Positions 51,701-59,000 of a stretch of DNA of 64,000 nt are shown piece by piece. The notes below the pieces were generated by a model, which saw only the letters and a program-made list of their open reading frames with translations, had not been told where the DNA came from and did not search any database. Position 1 is the stretch's first letter, and the number at the start of each line of letters is the position of its first letter. The position numbers and the translations under genes were made by a program. Where the stretch lies: the NCBI RefSeq assembly GCF_918698005.1, contig NZ_CAKKLJ010000001.1:434001-498000 (forward strand), given 5' to 3'. Source of the stretch: Microbacterium sp. Bi121. GTDB taxonomy: Bacteria; Actinomycetota; Actinomycetes; Actinomycetales; Microbacteriaceae.

Positions 51701-53575
51701 GCCCGTCCAGCAGGCCGTGAACGCATCCTCGAACACGCTGCCCCACGAGGCGTCCATCCATCGCTCGACGCCCTCGGCGGTGAGGCCGAAGTCGGAGATG
51801 TAGCGCTTCTCGCCGCCATCGAGGGTGATCTCGTATGGACGCTCGTCGACCACGTCGACGCCGAGATCGGTGAGCACCGGAAGCACGCGCGTGAGCGGAT
51901 ACTCCTGACGCGAGACCAGTGTGAAGACGCGTTTGCCTGGGACGTCGCGCTCTGGCACGTTCAGTCGCACGGCGAGCTCGCGCTCGCCCAGGCTCTCCAG
52001 CAGGGGGATGTCGTCGACCGCCTCCTCGGGGGTGACCGTCTCCTTGTACACCGCGGGGAAGGCCTCGCCGTAGTCAGCCAGGAGTCTCGCGGCCTCGTCA
52101 TCGCCGTGGGCGTGGTGCAGTGCGTCGACGAGGCCTTCATCCCATCCGCGGACGGCATCGGCCAGTGGGCGCTGCAGTTCGCGCTCGTCGATGTCGGGAA
52201 GGGATGCTCCGCGCGGCACGCGCACGACGAAGTGCAGCTGGGCGAGCGGGGAGTCGGTGACCCGGGTGGCGTGGTCGACGTGCTCGGCCTCGAACAACTG
52301 CCGCAGCAGCGCCTCGATGCGCAGCCGCACCGGGGTGTTGTAGCGGTCCTTCGGCAGATAGACCAGGGCCGAGACGAATCGGCCGAACTCATCGCTCCGC
52401 AGGAACATGCGGGAGCGCCGGCGTCCGTTCAGACGGCTCACCTCGGAAGCGACCTCGAGCAGGTGGTCGACCGAGTCCTGGAACAGCTCGTCCCGCGGAT
52501 ACTGCTCGAGGATCTGCAGCAGATCCTTACCGGTGTGCGAGAGCGGTGTGAACCCGGATGCCTCCAGCACGGCGCGCACCTTGGCTGCGGCGATCGGAAG
52601 CGTCGTCACCGACGCGGCGTAGGCGGCAGAGGTGAACATGCCGAGGAACCGGCGCTCGCCGATGACCTCGCCGGCCTCGTCGAACATCCGCGCGCCGATG
52701 TAGTCGAGGTAGACGTCGCGATGCACGGTGGCGCGCGAGTTGGCCTTCGTGATCGTGAGCAACCGCGGCTCGCGGGCCGTGCGCTGCGCCTCAGGGCGCA
52801 GGTGTGCCACCGCAGTGGTGGGCTTGCGCAGGATGCCCAGCCCGGTGTGCTCTATCGGGACGAGCACGTCCTCGCCGTGCTCATTCGATACCAGGGAGTA
52901 CTCGCGGTAGCCGAGGAAGGTGAAGTTGTCGTCGACGAGCCAGCTGAGGAAGTCGACGGTCGGTCCCACGCTGGCCGGGTCGGCGGTGACCGGCGGCTGG
53001 GTGCGCAGGTCGGTGACCAGGTCGAGGCAGGCGCGGCGCATGGCCGGCCAGTCGTCGACCGCGGCGTGCACGTCGCCGAGCACCGAGAGCAGCCGCTCCG
53101 TGAGCGCCGCGCGCCCCGCCTCGGTGGGCACGCGGTCGACCTCGAGGTGGATCCACGACTCGAGCTCGCCGCCGTGCGCGTCGGTCTCGAGCAGCTCGCC
53201 GTCGTCGCCCCGACGCACCGACACCATCGGGTGAAGCAGAAGATGCACGGCCAGGCCCTGTCGCGCGACCGCCGCGGTGACCGAGTCGACCAGGAACGGG
53301 GCGTCGTCGGTGCAGATGTCGACGATGGTGCGGCGCGAGGTCCAGCCGTGCTCGCTGAGTGTCGGTGTGAAGACCGACACGCTGATCTCGCCGCGGCGGC
53401 GCTGGGCAGCAAGGGCGCGCATCGAGAGCGCAGCGCCCACGACGTCCCGCGGCTCGCGCTCCTCGAGATCGACGGCGTCGAGCCGGCTGATCAGGCTCTC
53501 GACGCCGGACCCGACGTCGGGGTCGAGAGCCGCGATCGCCTCTCGCAGCTCAGCGGATCCGATTGCGTTCGCCAT
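48800..53575 (-). CDS. NAD-specific glutamate dehydrogenase, large (GDH180) type
   Basis: 1591-residue enzyme that oxidatively deaminates glutamate to 2-oxoglutarate and ammonia with NAD+. The N-terminal ~650 residues carry the ACT-like regulatory segments of this class; the catalytic core has [37 protein letters not shown] with the catalytic Lys, and [16 protein letters not shown]; the C-terminal helical domain ends the protein. Size and order match the L_180 family described in Streptomyces and mycobacteria. ATG 53575 is used; the extra N-terminal reading to 53695 is not supported. It has its own promoter region and a leader hairpin at 53605-53622. Confidence 0.96.
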   Translation of the reverse strand: [1591 protein letters not shown]

Positions 53576-53604
53576 GAGTCCGATCGTCCCTTCGGCGGTA
53601 CCTC

Positions 53605-53622
53605 GAGGTCGTCTTCGACCTC
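53605..53622 (-). promoter_or_regulatory. Hairpin in the GDH leader
   Basis: GAGGTCG-TCTT-CGACCTC, a 7-bp stem with a 4-base loop, lies 30 bases upstream of the GDH start codon, flanked by CTCGAG copies at 53602 and 53624. A leader structure is possible. The remaining gap up to 53738 shows no gene or other clear signal. Confidence 0.4.
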
Positions 53623-53738
53623 TCCTCGAGCCTACTTCTTCGAAGCCGTCAGAGGGCTGCTGCGCTGGTGGGGTGTGGATCCGGAAGGGTTCCACGGGCG
53701 GATCGACGTCGCGAGACGCTCGATCGACGGACTTCCGA

Positions 53739-53757
53739 TATCGAACGATTAACGATA
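53739..53757. promoter_or_regulatory. Inverted repeat upstream of the DUF2975/HTH pair
   Basis: TATCG (53739-53743) and CGATA (53753-53757) arms with an AT-rich centre, ending in TTAACGATA (53749-53757), the same core seen at 41274-41282 upstream of padR. Likely operator for the small HTH regulator of the pair. Confidence 0.45.
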
Positions 53758-53791
53758 GATTCTCTCTGTCGGTCGATGAGAGGATGCAACC

Positions 53792-54277
53792 ATGGGACGA
53801 ACCACGATCGTGATCCTGCGCGTGGTGATCGCGCTGGCACTGGCCGGCTCGCTGGTCGTGCAGACCGTGATCGTGCCGCTGATGTGGATCGATCTCGTGG
53901 GCGCGCCAACGTGGTTCCGCGTCGGCTTCGTGACCATCGTCGTCCTGGGCGTGCTGACGATGCAGGTGTTCGCCTTATGCGTGTGGATGCTGCTGACGAA
54001 GGTGCGACGAGGGTCGATCTTCCAGAGGTCGTCGTTCCGCTACGTCGACGTCATCATCGGCGCGTTCGGCGCGGCCGCGGTGCTGGCACTGGCGATGGCG
54101 CTCGTGTTGAAACCCACCGAGATCGCACCGGGCCTCGTCGCGCTCGTCGGCGGCGCCGCACTGGTGCTCGGCGGCATGGCGCTTCTGATGGTCGTCATGA
54201 AGGCGCTGCTGCGCCAGGCGATCGACCGCGAGCACGAGGCCCAGACGCTGCGCACCGAGCTCGGCGAGGTGATCTGA
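53792..54277 (+). CDS. DUF2975 membrane protein
   Basis: 161-residue protein with four hydrophobic helices (about 8-30, 42-68, 86-108, 115-138) and a central cytoplasmic loop RRGSIFQRSSFRYVDV, which is the DUF2975 signature (an F-x-x-x-S/N-x-R-x-I/V pattern). Function unknown. DUF2975 proteins nearly always precede a small Cro/CI-type HTH gene, as here, with start and stop sharing one base (TGATG). Confidence 0.92.
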   Translation: MGRTTIVILRVVIALALAGSLVVQTVIVPLMWIDLVGAPTWFRVGFVTIVVLGVLTMQVFALCVWMLLTKVRRGSIFQRSSFRYVDVIIGAFGAAAVLALAMALVLKPTEIAPGLVALVGGAALVLGGMALLMVVMKALLRQAIDREHEAQTLRTELGEVI

Positions 54278-54492
54278 TGCCCGTCATCGTCGACATCGAC
54301 GTGATGCTCGCGCGCCGCAAGATGGCCGTCGGCGAACTCGCCGAACGCATCGGCATCACCCCCACGAACCTCGCCGTGCTCAAGAACGGGCGCGCGAAGG
54401 CCGTACGGTTCACGACGCTGGACGCCCTGTGCGAGGCACTCGAGTGCCAGCCGGGTGATCTGTTGCGGTGGGAGCCGGTCGCGGACGAGTAG
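54277..54492 (+). CDS. Small Cro/CI-type HTH regulator
   Basis: 71-residue XRE/YozG-like protein that is nearly all HTH domain: LARRKMAVGELAERIGITPTNLAVLKNGRAK spans helices 1-3 and ALCEALECQPGDLLRWE closes the fold. Co-translated with the DUF2975 membrane protein and presumably regulates that pair; the membrane protein may act on it, but this is inference. Confidence 0.93.
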   Translation: MPVIVDIDVMLARRKMAVGELAERIGITPTNLAVLKNGRAKAVRFTTLDALCEALECQPGDLLRWEPVADE

Positions 54493-54518
54493 GTCCGACA
54501 CGAGCGGAAGCGACTCGC

Positions 54519-54827
54519 CTAACCCCGCAGTACCGAGTCCAGAAGCCCGGGGAACAGGGCATCGAGATCCTCCCGCCGCAGCGTCAGCGTGCGCTGGCGA
54601 CCGTTGGGCTCGTTGCGGATGACGCCGGCCTCGCGCAGCACTTTCATGAAGTGCGACTTGGTCGACTTCGGCAGATTCGGGTCGGTGGCGTGGCACGCGG
54701 CCATGTCGAGCGGCCCGTCGACGAGCTGACGCGCGATCGCGAGACGATCGGGGTCGCTGAGGGCGAAGAGCACATCCGTGAGCTGGATGCTCGCTCCTCG
54801 CATCCCCGCGACCGAGCGCGCCGACAC
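54519..54827 (-). CDS. ArsR-like HTH regulator
   Basis: 102-residue winged-helix protein. IQLTDVLFALSDPDRLAIARQLVDGPLDM, KSTKSHFMKVLREAGVI (recognition helix) and LTLRREDLDALFPG are typical of ArsR proteins that have the consensus SKSTxSHHxKVLREAG. Start is GTG 54827 or, more likely by family length, ATG 54803. It ends convergently with the HTH gene. No obvious target gene remains next to it; its 5' end overlaps what looks like an MFS gene fragment. Confidence 0.82.
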   Translation of the reverse strand: MSARSVAGMRGASIQLTDVLFALSDPDRLAIARQLVDGPLDMAACHATDPNLPKSTKSHFMKVLREAGVIRNEPNGRQRTLTLRREDLDALFPGLLDSVLRG

Positions 54828-54869
54828 GTTCGCCGCGATCTTCCTGCTCGCCTACCTCGCGTTCGGTGA
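54787..54869 (+). pseudogene. Possible MFS transporter 3' fragment
   Basis: On the plus strand, opposite the ArsR 5' end and continuing beyond it, one frame reads PATERADTFAAIFLLAYLAFG, which closely resembles a conserved late-helix stretch of MFS exporters. No complete gene surrounds it, and the frame leaves the similarity at about 54869. Too short to be certain. Confidence 0.3.
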
Positions 54870-54881
54870 GCGAGCGCGCCC

Positions 54882-55166
54882 CTACCCGGCAGTGGAGAGC
54901 GGGCGCACAGTGTGCTCGTTCTCTGCCAGCTCGCGGGCGAGATCATAATTCGTCTGCATCGAAAGCCAAGAACGTGCAGTGCCGACTCCCGCGTACTCAA
55001 GCCGCACCGCAAGGTTCGCGCTGATGGCCGCGTGCTGGTTCAGCACCCGGCTGAGCGCAACCCTCGACATGCCGAGTCGTACCGCAGCCTCAGCAACCGT
55101 GAGGCCCAGCTCTGCGATGACGTCCTCGCGAAGAATGCTGCCAGGATGCGGCGGGTTCTTCATCAT
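54882..55166 (-). CDS. higA: HigA-family antitoxin
   Basis: 94-residue XRE-type antitoxin. NPPHPGSILREDVIAELGLT is the HigA signature start, followed by the HTH VAEAAVRLGMSRVALSRVLN and the C-terminal NLAVRLEYAGVGTARSWLSMQTNYDL split over two helices. It neutralises HigB and represses the operon. ATG 55166 has ribosome site AAGGAG with a 6-base spacer. It lies 11 bases after higB, the toxin-first order typical of HigBA. Confidence 0.95.
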   Translation of the reverse strand: MMKNPPHPGSILREDVIAELGLTVAEAAVRLGMSRVALSRVLNQHAAISANLAVRLEYAGVGTARSWLSMQTNYDLARELAENEHTVRPLSTAG

Positions 55167-55177
55167 GAGCTTCTCCT

Positions 55178-55456
55178 TCAGTGATAATCCCGGTAATCGA
55201 CGAGTTCGACATCTTGACCAGTGAAACGGAACGTGACTCGCCAGTTCCCGTTCACCCAGATCGACCAGTGCTCAGCAAGCGCTCCCTTGAGCGGATGCAA
55301 CCTAAACGACGGGATCGTCAGATCAGACGGGTCCAGTGCAACGTCCAAGGCCGCGAGTATTCGCGACAGCTTGGCGGCGTGCGCGGGCTGGATGCCACGT
55401 TTCGAATCTTCTCGATAGAGCATCTCCAACCCCTTGTGTCGGAAACTGACGATCAT
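55178..55456 (-). CDS. higB: HigB-family toxin (RelE/ParE superfamily mRNA interferase)
   Basis: 92-residue RelE-fold toxin that cleaves mRNA at the ribosome in related systems. IVSFRHKGLEMLYREDSKRGI, HAAKLSRILAALDVA, FRLHPLKG and HWSIWVNGNWRVTFRFTGQDVELVDYRDYH (C-terminal half) match the plasmid-maintenance HigB group, including the C-terminal YxDYH. Intact length. It is first in the operon and directly follows a palindromic operator. Confidence 0.95.
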   Translation of the reverse strand: MIVSFRHKGLEMLYREDSKRGIQPAHAAKLSRILAALDVALDPSDLTIPSFRLHPLKGALAEHWSIWVNGNWRVTFRFTGQDVELVDYRDYH

Positions 55457-55462
55457 CGATTA

Positions 55463-55492
55463 AGTGTATCGGGTATCGCCTCACGATACACT
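55463..55492 (-). promoter_or_regulatory. higBA operator and promoter
   Basis: AGTGTATCG (55463-55471) and CGATACACT (55484-55492) are exact inverted 9-mers, with an extra GTATCG half-site (55473-55478) between them. TACACT on the minus strand lies 6 bases before the higB ATG as a leaderless -10 candidate. HigA binding here would autoregulate the module. Confidence 0.75.
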
Positions 55493-55504
55493 CTTTGATT
55501 GGAG

Positions 55505-55609
55505 ACTTCAAAGACCCAGACGCGGCCCGTGCTGTCCGCCGACCGGGTCGCGGTGCTCAAGAACGGCAAGCTCGTCGAGTGCGCGGATGCCGGGAGCGTT
55601 CTCGGGTAG
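55505..55609 (+). pseudogene. ABC-transporter ATPase 3' remnant
   Basis: One plus-strand frame ends VLSADRVAVLKNGKLVECAD then AGSVLG and TAG at 55607-55609. The ADRVAVLKNGKLVE stretch is the characteristic region after the H-loop in ABC ATPases (usual form: ADRV.VL..G..VE.G). No upstream part is present; the frame runs into the higB promoter, so this looks like the truncated end of a gene displaced when the HigBA module arrived. Confidence 0.5.
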
Positions 55610-55614
55610 CGGTC

Positions 55615-56454
55615 TCAGCCCTCGAGAAGCATCCGTATCTCGGCGATCGACCGCCCGAACACGAGGCCTGCGACGTCGGCTGCGTGCTCGGAGTCGACCT
55701 GAACGACGGTCGCTCCGCGCGACATCCATCGCCCGCCGGTCTGCGTGAATTCGAGCCCGGGCAGGCGGTCGGCGGCGGGAAGGCTCGGCAGACCGGATGC
55801 AGCGCGTACTGAGGCGCCGAGCATCCCAACCAGCCAGGCTTCGCCCAGGACGTGAGGCCGGATGGAAGCGATGGGTCCTCCGCCGCCGCGGAACACTTGG
55901 AGCATCGTGTCGGCGCGACGCACCGCCCATGTCTCGCCTGCGTGGGTGAAGTCGCAGGCGACGTCAGCGTGCAGGGTGACGTCGGCCCCGTAATGGCGGA
56001 TCGCCTCGATGCACTCGGCGCTCAGCAAGCGGGCATCGATCTCGCGCTCACGACGGCGCAGTTCGGCGCGGTGCTTCTCGCGTGCGATCGGTGCGTATTC
56101 CGCTTCGAGTTCTCGCCGGTCGGCGGTGGCACCGGTGGACAGCCGATCGAACAGCCACGCCGGGTCGATCTGAACGAAGTAGCGGAAGTGGATGTCGACC
56201 GGGCCGCGGGTGAGTTCGCGGTCTGGCACGAGCATTCGGACGCCGTGGTCGACGGACCAGACAGCGGTGACCTCGCGGTCGACGACGGCGACCCACGACC
56301 AGCCCGGGGACCGGATCTCGGGAGAAGATCGCTCGAGGGCTGCGCTGAGCAGCGTGCCGCGGGGGACGGACATGACGCCGGCGTGGGACTGGACGTCATC
56401 GCCCATCGCGACGCTGTCGCGGTCGACGCGGAGCTCGATGGATCGCCAGGGCAC
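55615..56454 (-). CDS. Hypothetical protein
   Basis: 279-residue soluble protein of a family I do not recognise. The first ~35 residues (VPWRSIELRVDRDSVAMGDDV) and WSWVAVVDREVTAVWS suggest a beta-rich N-terminal domain; a charged helical segment REKHRAELRRREREIDARL follows at about 125-145; the rest is mixed. No signal peptide or membrane helix. GTG 56454 is the family-like start; a ribosome site is not evident. It lies after the LacI gene on the same strand, with 24 bases between it and that gene's stop. Confidence 0.75.
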   Translation of the reverse strand: MPWRSIELRVDRDSVAMGDDVQSHAGVMSVPRGTLLSAALERSSPEIRSPGWSWVAVVDREVTAVWSVDHGVRMLVPDRELTRGPVDIHFRYFVQIDPAWLFDRLSTGATADRRELEAEYAPIAREKHRAELRRREREIDARLLSAECIEAIRHYGADVTLHADVACDFTHAGETWAVRRADTMLQVFRGGGGPIASIRPHVLGEAWLVGMLGASVRAASGLPSLPAADRLPGLEFTQTGGRWMSRGATVVQVDSEHAADVAGLVFGRSIAEIRMLLEG

Positions 56455-56478
56455 GGGGATGAGCCTAGTTCGCGGTGT

Positions 56479-57492
56479 TCAGCTGCCGCCTGTGCTCTCT
56501 CGCACCACGAGCTTGTGCGGTGCGACGATCTCGGTCGCGGGCGACTCGCGGTCGTCGATCCGCTCGATGATCCGGCGAACCGACTCGCGCGCGATGAACG
56601 GCGTGTCCAGGGAGATCGTGCTGAGCGACGGGCGAGCGAATCGTCCTTCCTCGACATCATCGATCCCGATCACTGCCACATCCTCTGGCACGCTGAGCCC
56701 CGCATCGAAGACAGCGCGCATCGCGCCGATCGCCAGCAGGTCGGAGAAGCAGAAGATCGCGTCGGGGCGGGGGTCGAGCTCGAGCAGCGCGCGCGCCGCC
56801 TCGTAGCCCTCGGTGCGAGAGTAATGCGCAGCCGTCGTGACGTAGTCCGGGCGAACCGGCATGCCCGCGTCGGTCAGTGCCGACTCGTAGCCAGCGGAGC
56901 GCTGCAGTGGTGTGGCGTACTCTTCCAGCGGCTGCGATCCGATGGCGGCGATCCTCGTGCGCCCGGTGGCGACGAGGTGGTTCACGGCGTCCCGAGCGGC
57001 GGCGACGTTGTCTATCGCGACATGGTCGTAGCGGCCGTCGAAGTCATGTTCGCCGAGCAGGATCAACGGCATCCGTGAGGCGCCGTGCATGTCGAGGAGC
57101 TCGGACTTGGTGACCAGCGGGCTGAACAGCAGACCGTCGAAGAGCATCGTCCGGTCTTCACCGGTGAGCAGCTGCCGCTCGCGCTCATGATCGTGGCCGG
57201 TCTGGTCGATCATCACTCGATAGCCGACTTCAGCCGCAGCATGGATCACATCCCGAGCGAGTTCGCTGAAGTAGGGCACGTCGATCTCGGGGACGACGAG
57301 GGCGAGCATGCCGGTACGACCGGTCCGGAGCGTGCGGGCCACGGGGTTCGGGCGGTAGTCCAGCTCCTCGATCGCGGCCTGGACCTTCGCGCGCATGCGT
57401 TCGCTGACGTGCGTGTAGCCGCTCACCACGTTCGACACCGTGCGCATCGACACCTGCGCCCTCTCGGCGACGTCGCGAAGTGTGGCTGGCAT
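56479..57492 (-). CDS. LacI-family transcriptional regulator
   Basis: 337-residue repressor. The HTH is ATLRDVAERAQVSMRTVSNVVSG (residues 3-25) with hinge helix RPNPVARTLRTG; the periplasmic-binding-protein-like domain follows with LALVVPEIDVPYFSEL and DAIFCFSDLLAIGAMRA. It is divergent from the sugar ABC importer/GH2 operon, whose promoter region carries two matching operators. The inducer is probably the oligosaccharide or its hydrolysis product. ATG 57492; the upstream extension to 57543 lies over the operators. Confidence 0.95.
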   Translation of the reverse strand: MPATLRDVAERAQVSMRTVSNVVSGYTHVSERMRAKVQAAIEELDYRPNPVARTLRTGRTGMLALVVPEIDVPYFSELARDVIHAAAEVGYRVMIDQTGHDHERERQLLTGEDRTMLFDGLLFSPLVTKSELLDMHGASRMPLILLGEHDFDGRYDHVAIDNVAAARDAVNHLVATGRTRIAAIGSQPLEEYATPLQRSAGYESALTDAGMPVRPDYVTTAAHYSRTEGYEAARALLELDPRPDAIFCFSDLLAIGAMRAVFDAGLSVPEDVAVIGIDDVEEGRFARPSLSTISLDTPFIARESVRRIIERIDDRESPATEIVAPHKLVVRESTGGS

Positions 57493-57506
57493 GTCGTCAT
57501 CATATC

Positions 57507-57525
57507 GTTTGCAACGTATGCAAAC
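57507..57525. promoter_or_regulatory. LacI operator 1 and -35 of the ABC/GH2 operon
   Basis: GTTTGCAACGTATGCAAAC: exact 7-bp arms around 5 bases. It contains the -35-like TTGCAA (57509-57514), which stands 17 bases from the -10-like TACAGT (57532-57537) on the plus strand. Confidence 0.8.
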
Positions 57526-57535
57526 GTCCGCTACA

Positions 57536-57555
57536 GTTTGCATACGTTGGCAAAC
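57536..57555. promoter_or_regulatory. LacI operator 2
   Basis: GTTTGCATACGTTGGCAAAC: 6-bp exact arms, same half-site as operator 1, overlapping the downstream edge of the -10 and the probable transcription start. Repressor on both sites would block the ABC/GH2 promoter and also the lacI-type gene. Confidence 0.75.
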
Positions 57556-57619
57556 ACGAACTGCCCCACACCCGACCGTGCCTTCTCAACACCCAGCACC
57601 GCAAACACAAAGGAGTGTC

Positions 57620-58987
57620 ATGAACAGCAACCCGAAGCGGCCGGCCCTGCGCCTGGCCGCAGTCGGCGTCACCGCCGTCGCCGCACTGGCCCTGACCGCG
57701 TGCGGACCCGACATCACAGCCGGTGCCGACGACGAAGCAACGTCCGACCGTCTGCAGGCGCCCTCGGCTGATAAGCCGGAAGGCGAGATCACCATCTGGG
57801 ATCGCTCCGGCGACCTGTACGAGGTGTTCGACGCCGTGATCGACGACTTCAATAAGAAGTACCCCGACATCAAGGTCAACCATGAGGCCGTCGACATCAA
57901 CGCCAAACTGCAGAACACGCTGATCACCGGTACCGATGTGCCCGACGGCGTCTTCCTCGACGATGCGCTCGTCGGCGGGTTCGCCGACCACCTCTGGGAC
58001 CTCACCGATGTGCTCGCTCCGTACGCCGACGACATCGCACCCCAGAAGATCGATGCGACAACCGTCGGCGATGGCATCTACGGTGTTCCCTACGACCTCA
58101 ACCCCGGCTTGCTCTTCTACAACGCAACAGCGCTGGAAGCGGCCGGTGTCGATGCCACGACGATCGAGACCTACGACGATCTTCTCGACGCCGCGCGTGC
58201 GTATCAGGAGGCAGTGCCGGAGTCGCACCCGATCCACCTCGAGCAGAGCCCCTTCCTCGGCCAGCTCCAGCTCGAGATGTACGCGAGCCAGCTGGGCACC
58301 TCAATCGCGGATGCCGACGGCGAGCTGCGCCTGGACAGCCCGGAGTACGAGCAGATCCTGACGTTCCTCGACACGGTGCAGTCCGACGGTCTCGGCACAC
58401 GGGCCGAGTACCTGAGTCCTACGGACATCGCCGAGCTCGAGAACGGCAACCAGGTGTTCTACCCGTGGGCGATCTGGTTCGACTTCGCGCCGCAGCAGCT
58501 GCTACCCGAGACCAGCGGCGACTGGCGAGCCATGGAACTCCCGGCCTGGGAGGACGGCGGCGCCCGCAGCGGCGCCATGGGCGGCTCATCGTTCGTGCTG
58601 CCGAAGGAGGGTGAGAACGCCGATCTCGCCTGGTTGTTCTACGAGTTCCTCATGTACGACGAGGCCGGATACAGCGCGGTGTGGGGCATCAATGACATCT
58701 ACCCGACCGGCCTGAACACGTCGATCCCCGCGTACCTTCCCGCAGCCGACCCGGCGGGGCCCCTCTTCGATCCGATCGAGGCTCTGGGCGGGCAGGACCT
58801 CTGGGAGGTCGCGACGACCGCAGGGGCGCAGATCCCGAGCGGCACCTCGATCCCGTCGTGGTGGAACGGCGCTGTGGACTACCTCGGCAACGATCTTCAG
58901 AAGATGCTCGATGGCGATCTGACTCCAGCCGAGGTCATCAGCAGCTCGACCGACGCCATCCAGACCAACCTCATCGACAGGCAGTGA
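57620..58987 (+). CDS. Sugar ABC transporter substrate-binding lipoprotein
   Basis: 455-residue family 1-type extracellular binding protein. The signal ends with lipobox LTAC (Cys28). The mature chain has GEITIWDRSGDLYEVFDAVIDDF at the start of the fold, and DGIYGVPYDLNPGLLFYN is the usual sugar-cleft stretch; aromatic residues in WAIWFDF and PSWWNGA are ligand-stacking candidates. Ribosome site AAAGGAG before ATG 57620. First gene of the LacI-controlled operon; it feeds the two permeases downstream. The ATPase is not encoded here, so a shared MsiK-type ATPase is likely. Confidence 0.95.
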   Translation: MNSNPKRPALRLAAVGVTAVAALALTACGPDITAGADDEATSDRLQAPSADKPEGEITIWDRSGDLYEVFDAVIDDFNKKYPDIKVNHEAVDINAKLQNTLITGTDVPDGVFLDDALVGGFADHLWDLTDVLAPYADDIAPQKIDATTVGDGIYGVPYDLNPGLLFYNATALEAAGVDATTIETYDDLLDAARAYQEAVPESHPIHLEQSPFLGQLQLEMYASQLGTSIADADGELRLDSPEYEQILTFLDTVQSDGLGTRAEYLSPTDIAELENGNQVFYPWAIWFDFAPQQLLPETSGDWRAMELPAWEDGGARSGAMGGSSFVLPKEGENADLAWLFYEFLMYDEAGYSAVWGINDIYPTGLNTSIPAYLPAADPAGPLFDPIEALGGQDLWEVATTAGAQIPSGTSIPSWWNGAVDYLGNDLQKMLDGDLTPAEVISSSTDAIQTNLIDRQ

Positions 58988-59000
58988 CGGACCTTCCACG

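Noticed and set aside
49322..53752. 1476-codon open frame on the plus strand opposite the GDH gene
   Set aside because: It mirrors the codon structure of the high-GC GDH gene, is rich in Arg, Glu, His and Gly with no recognisable motif, and lacks a ribosome site.
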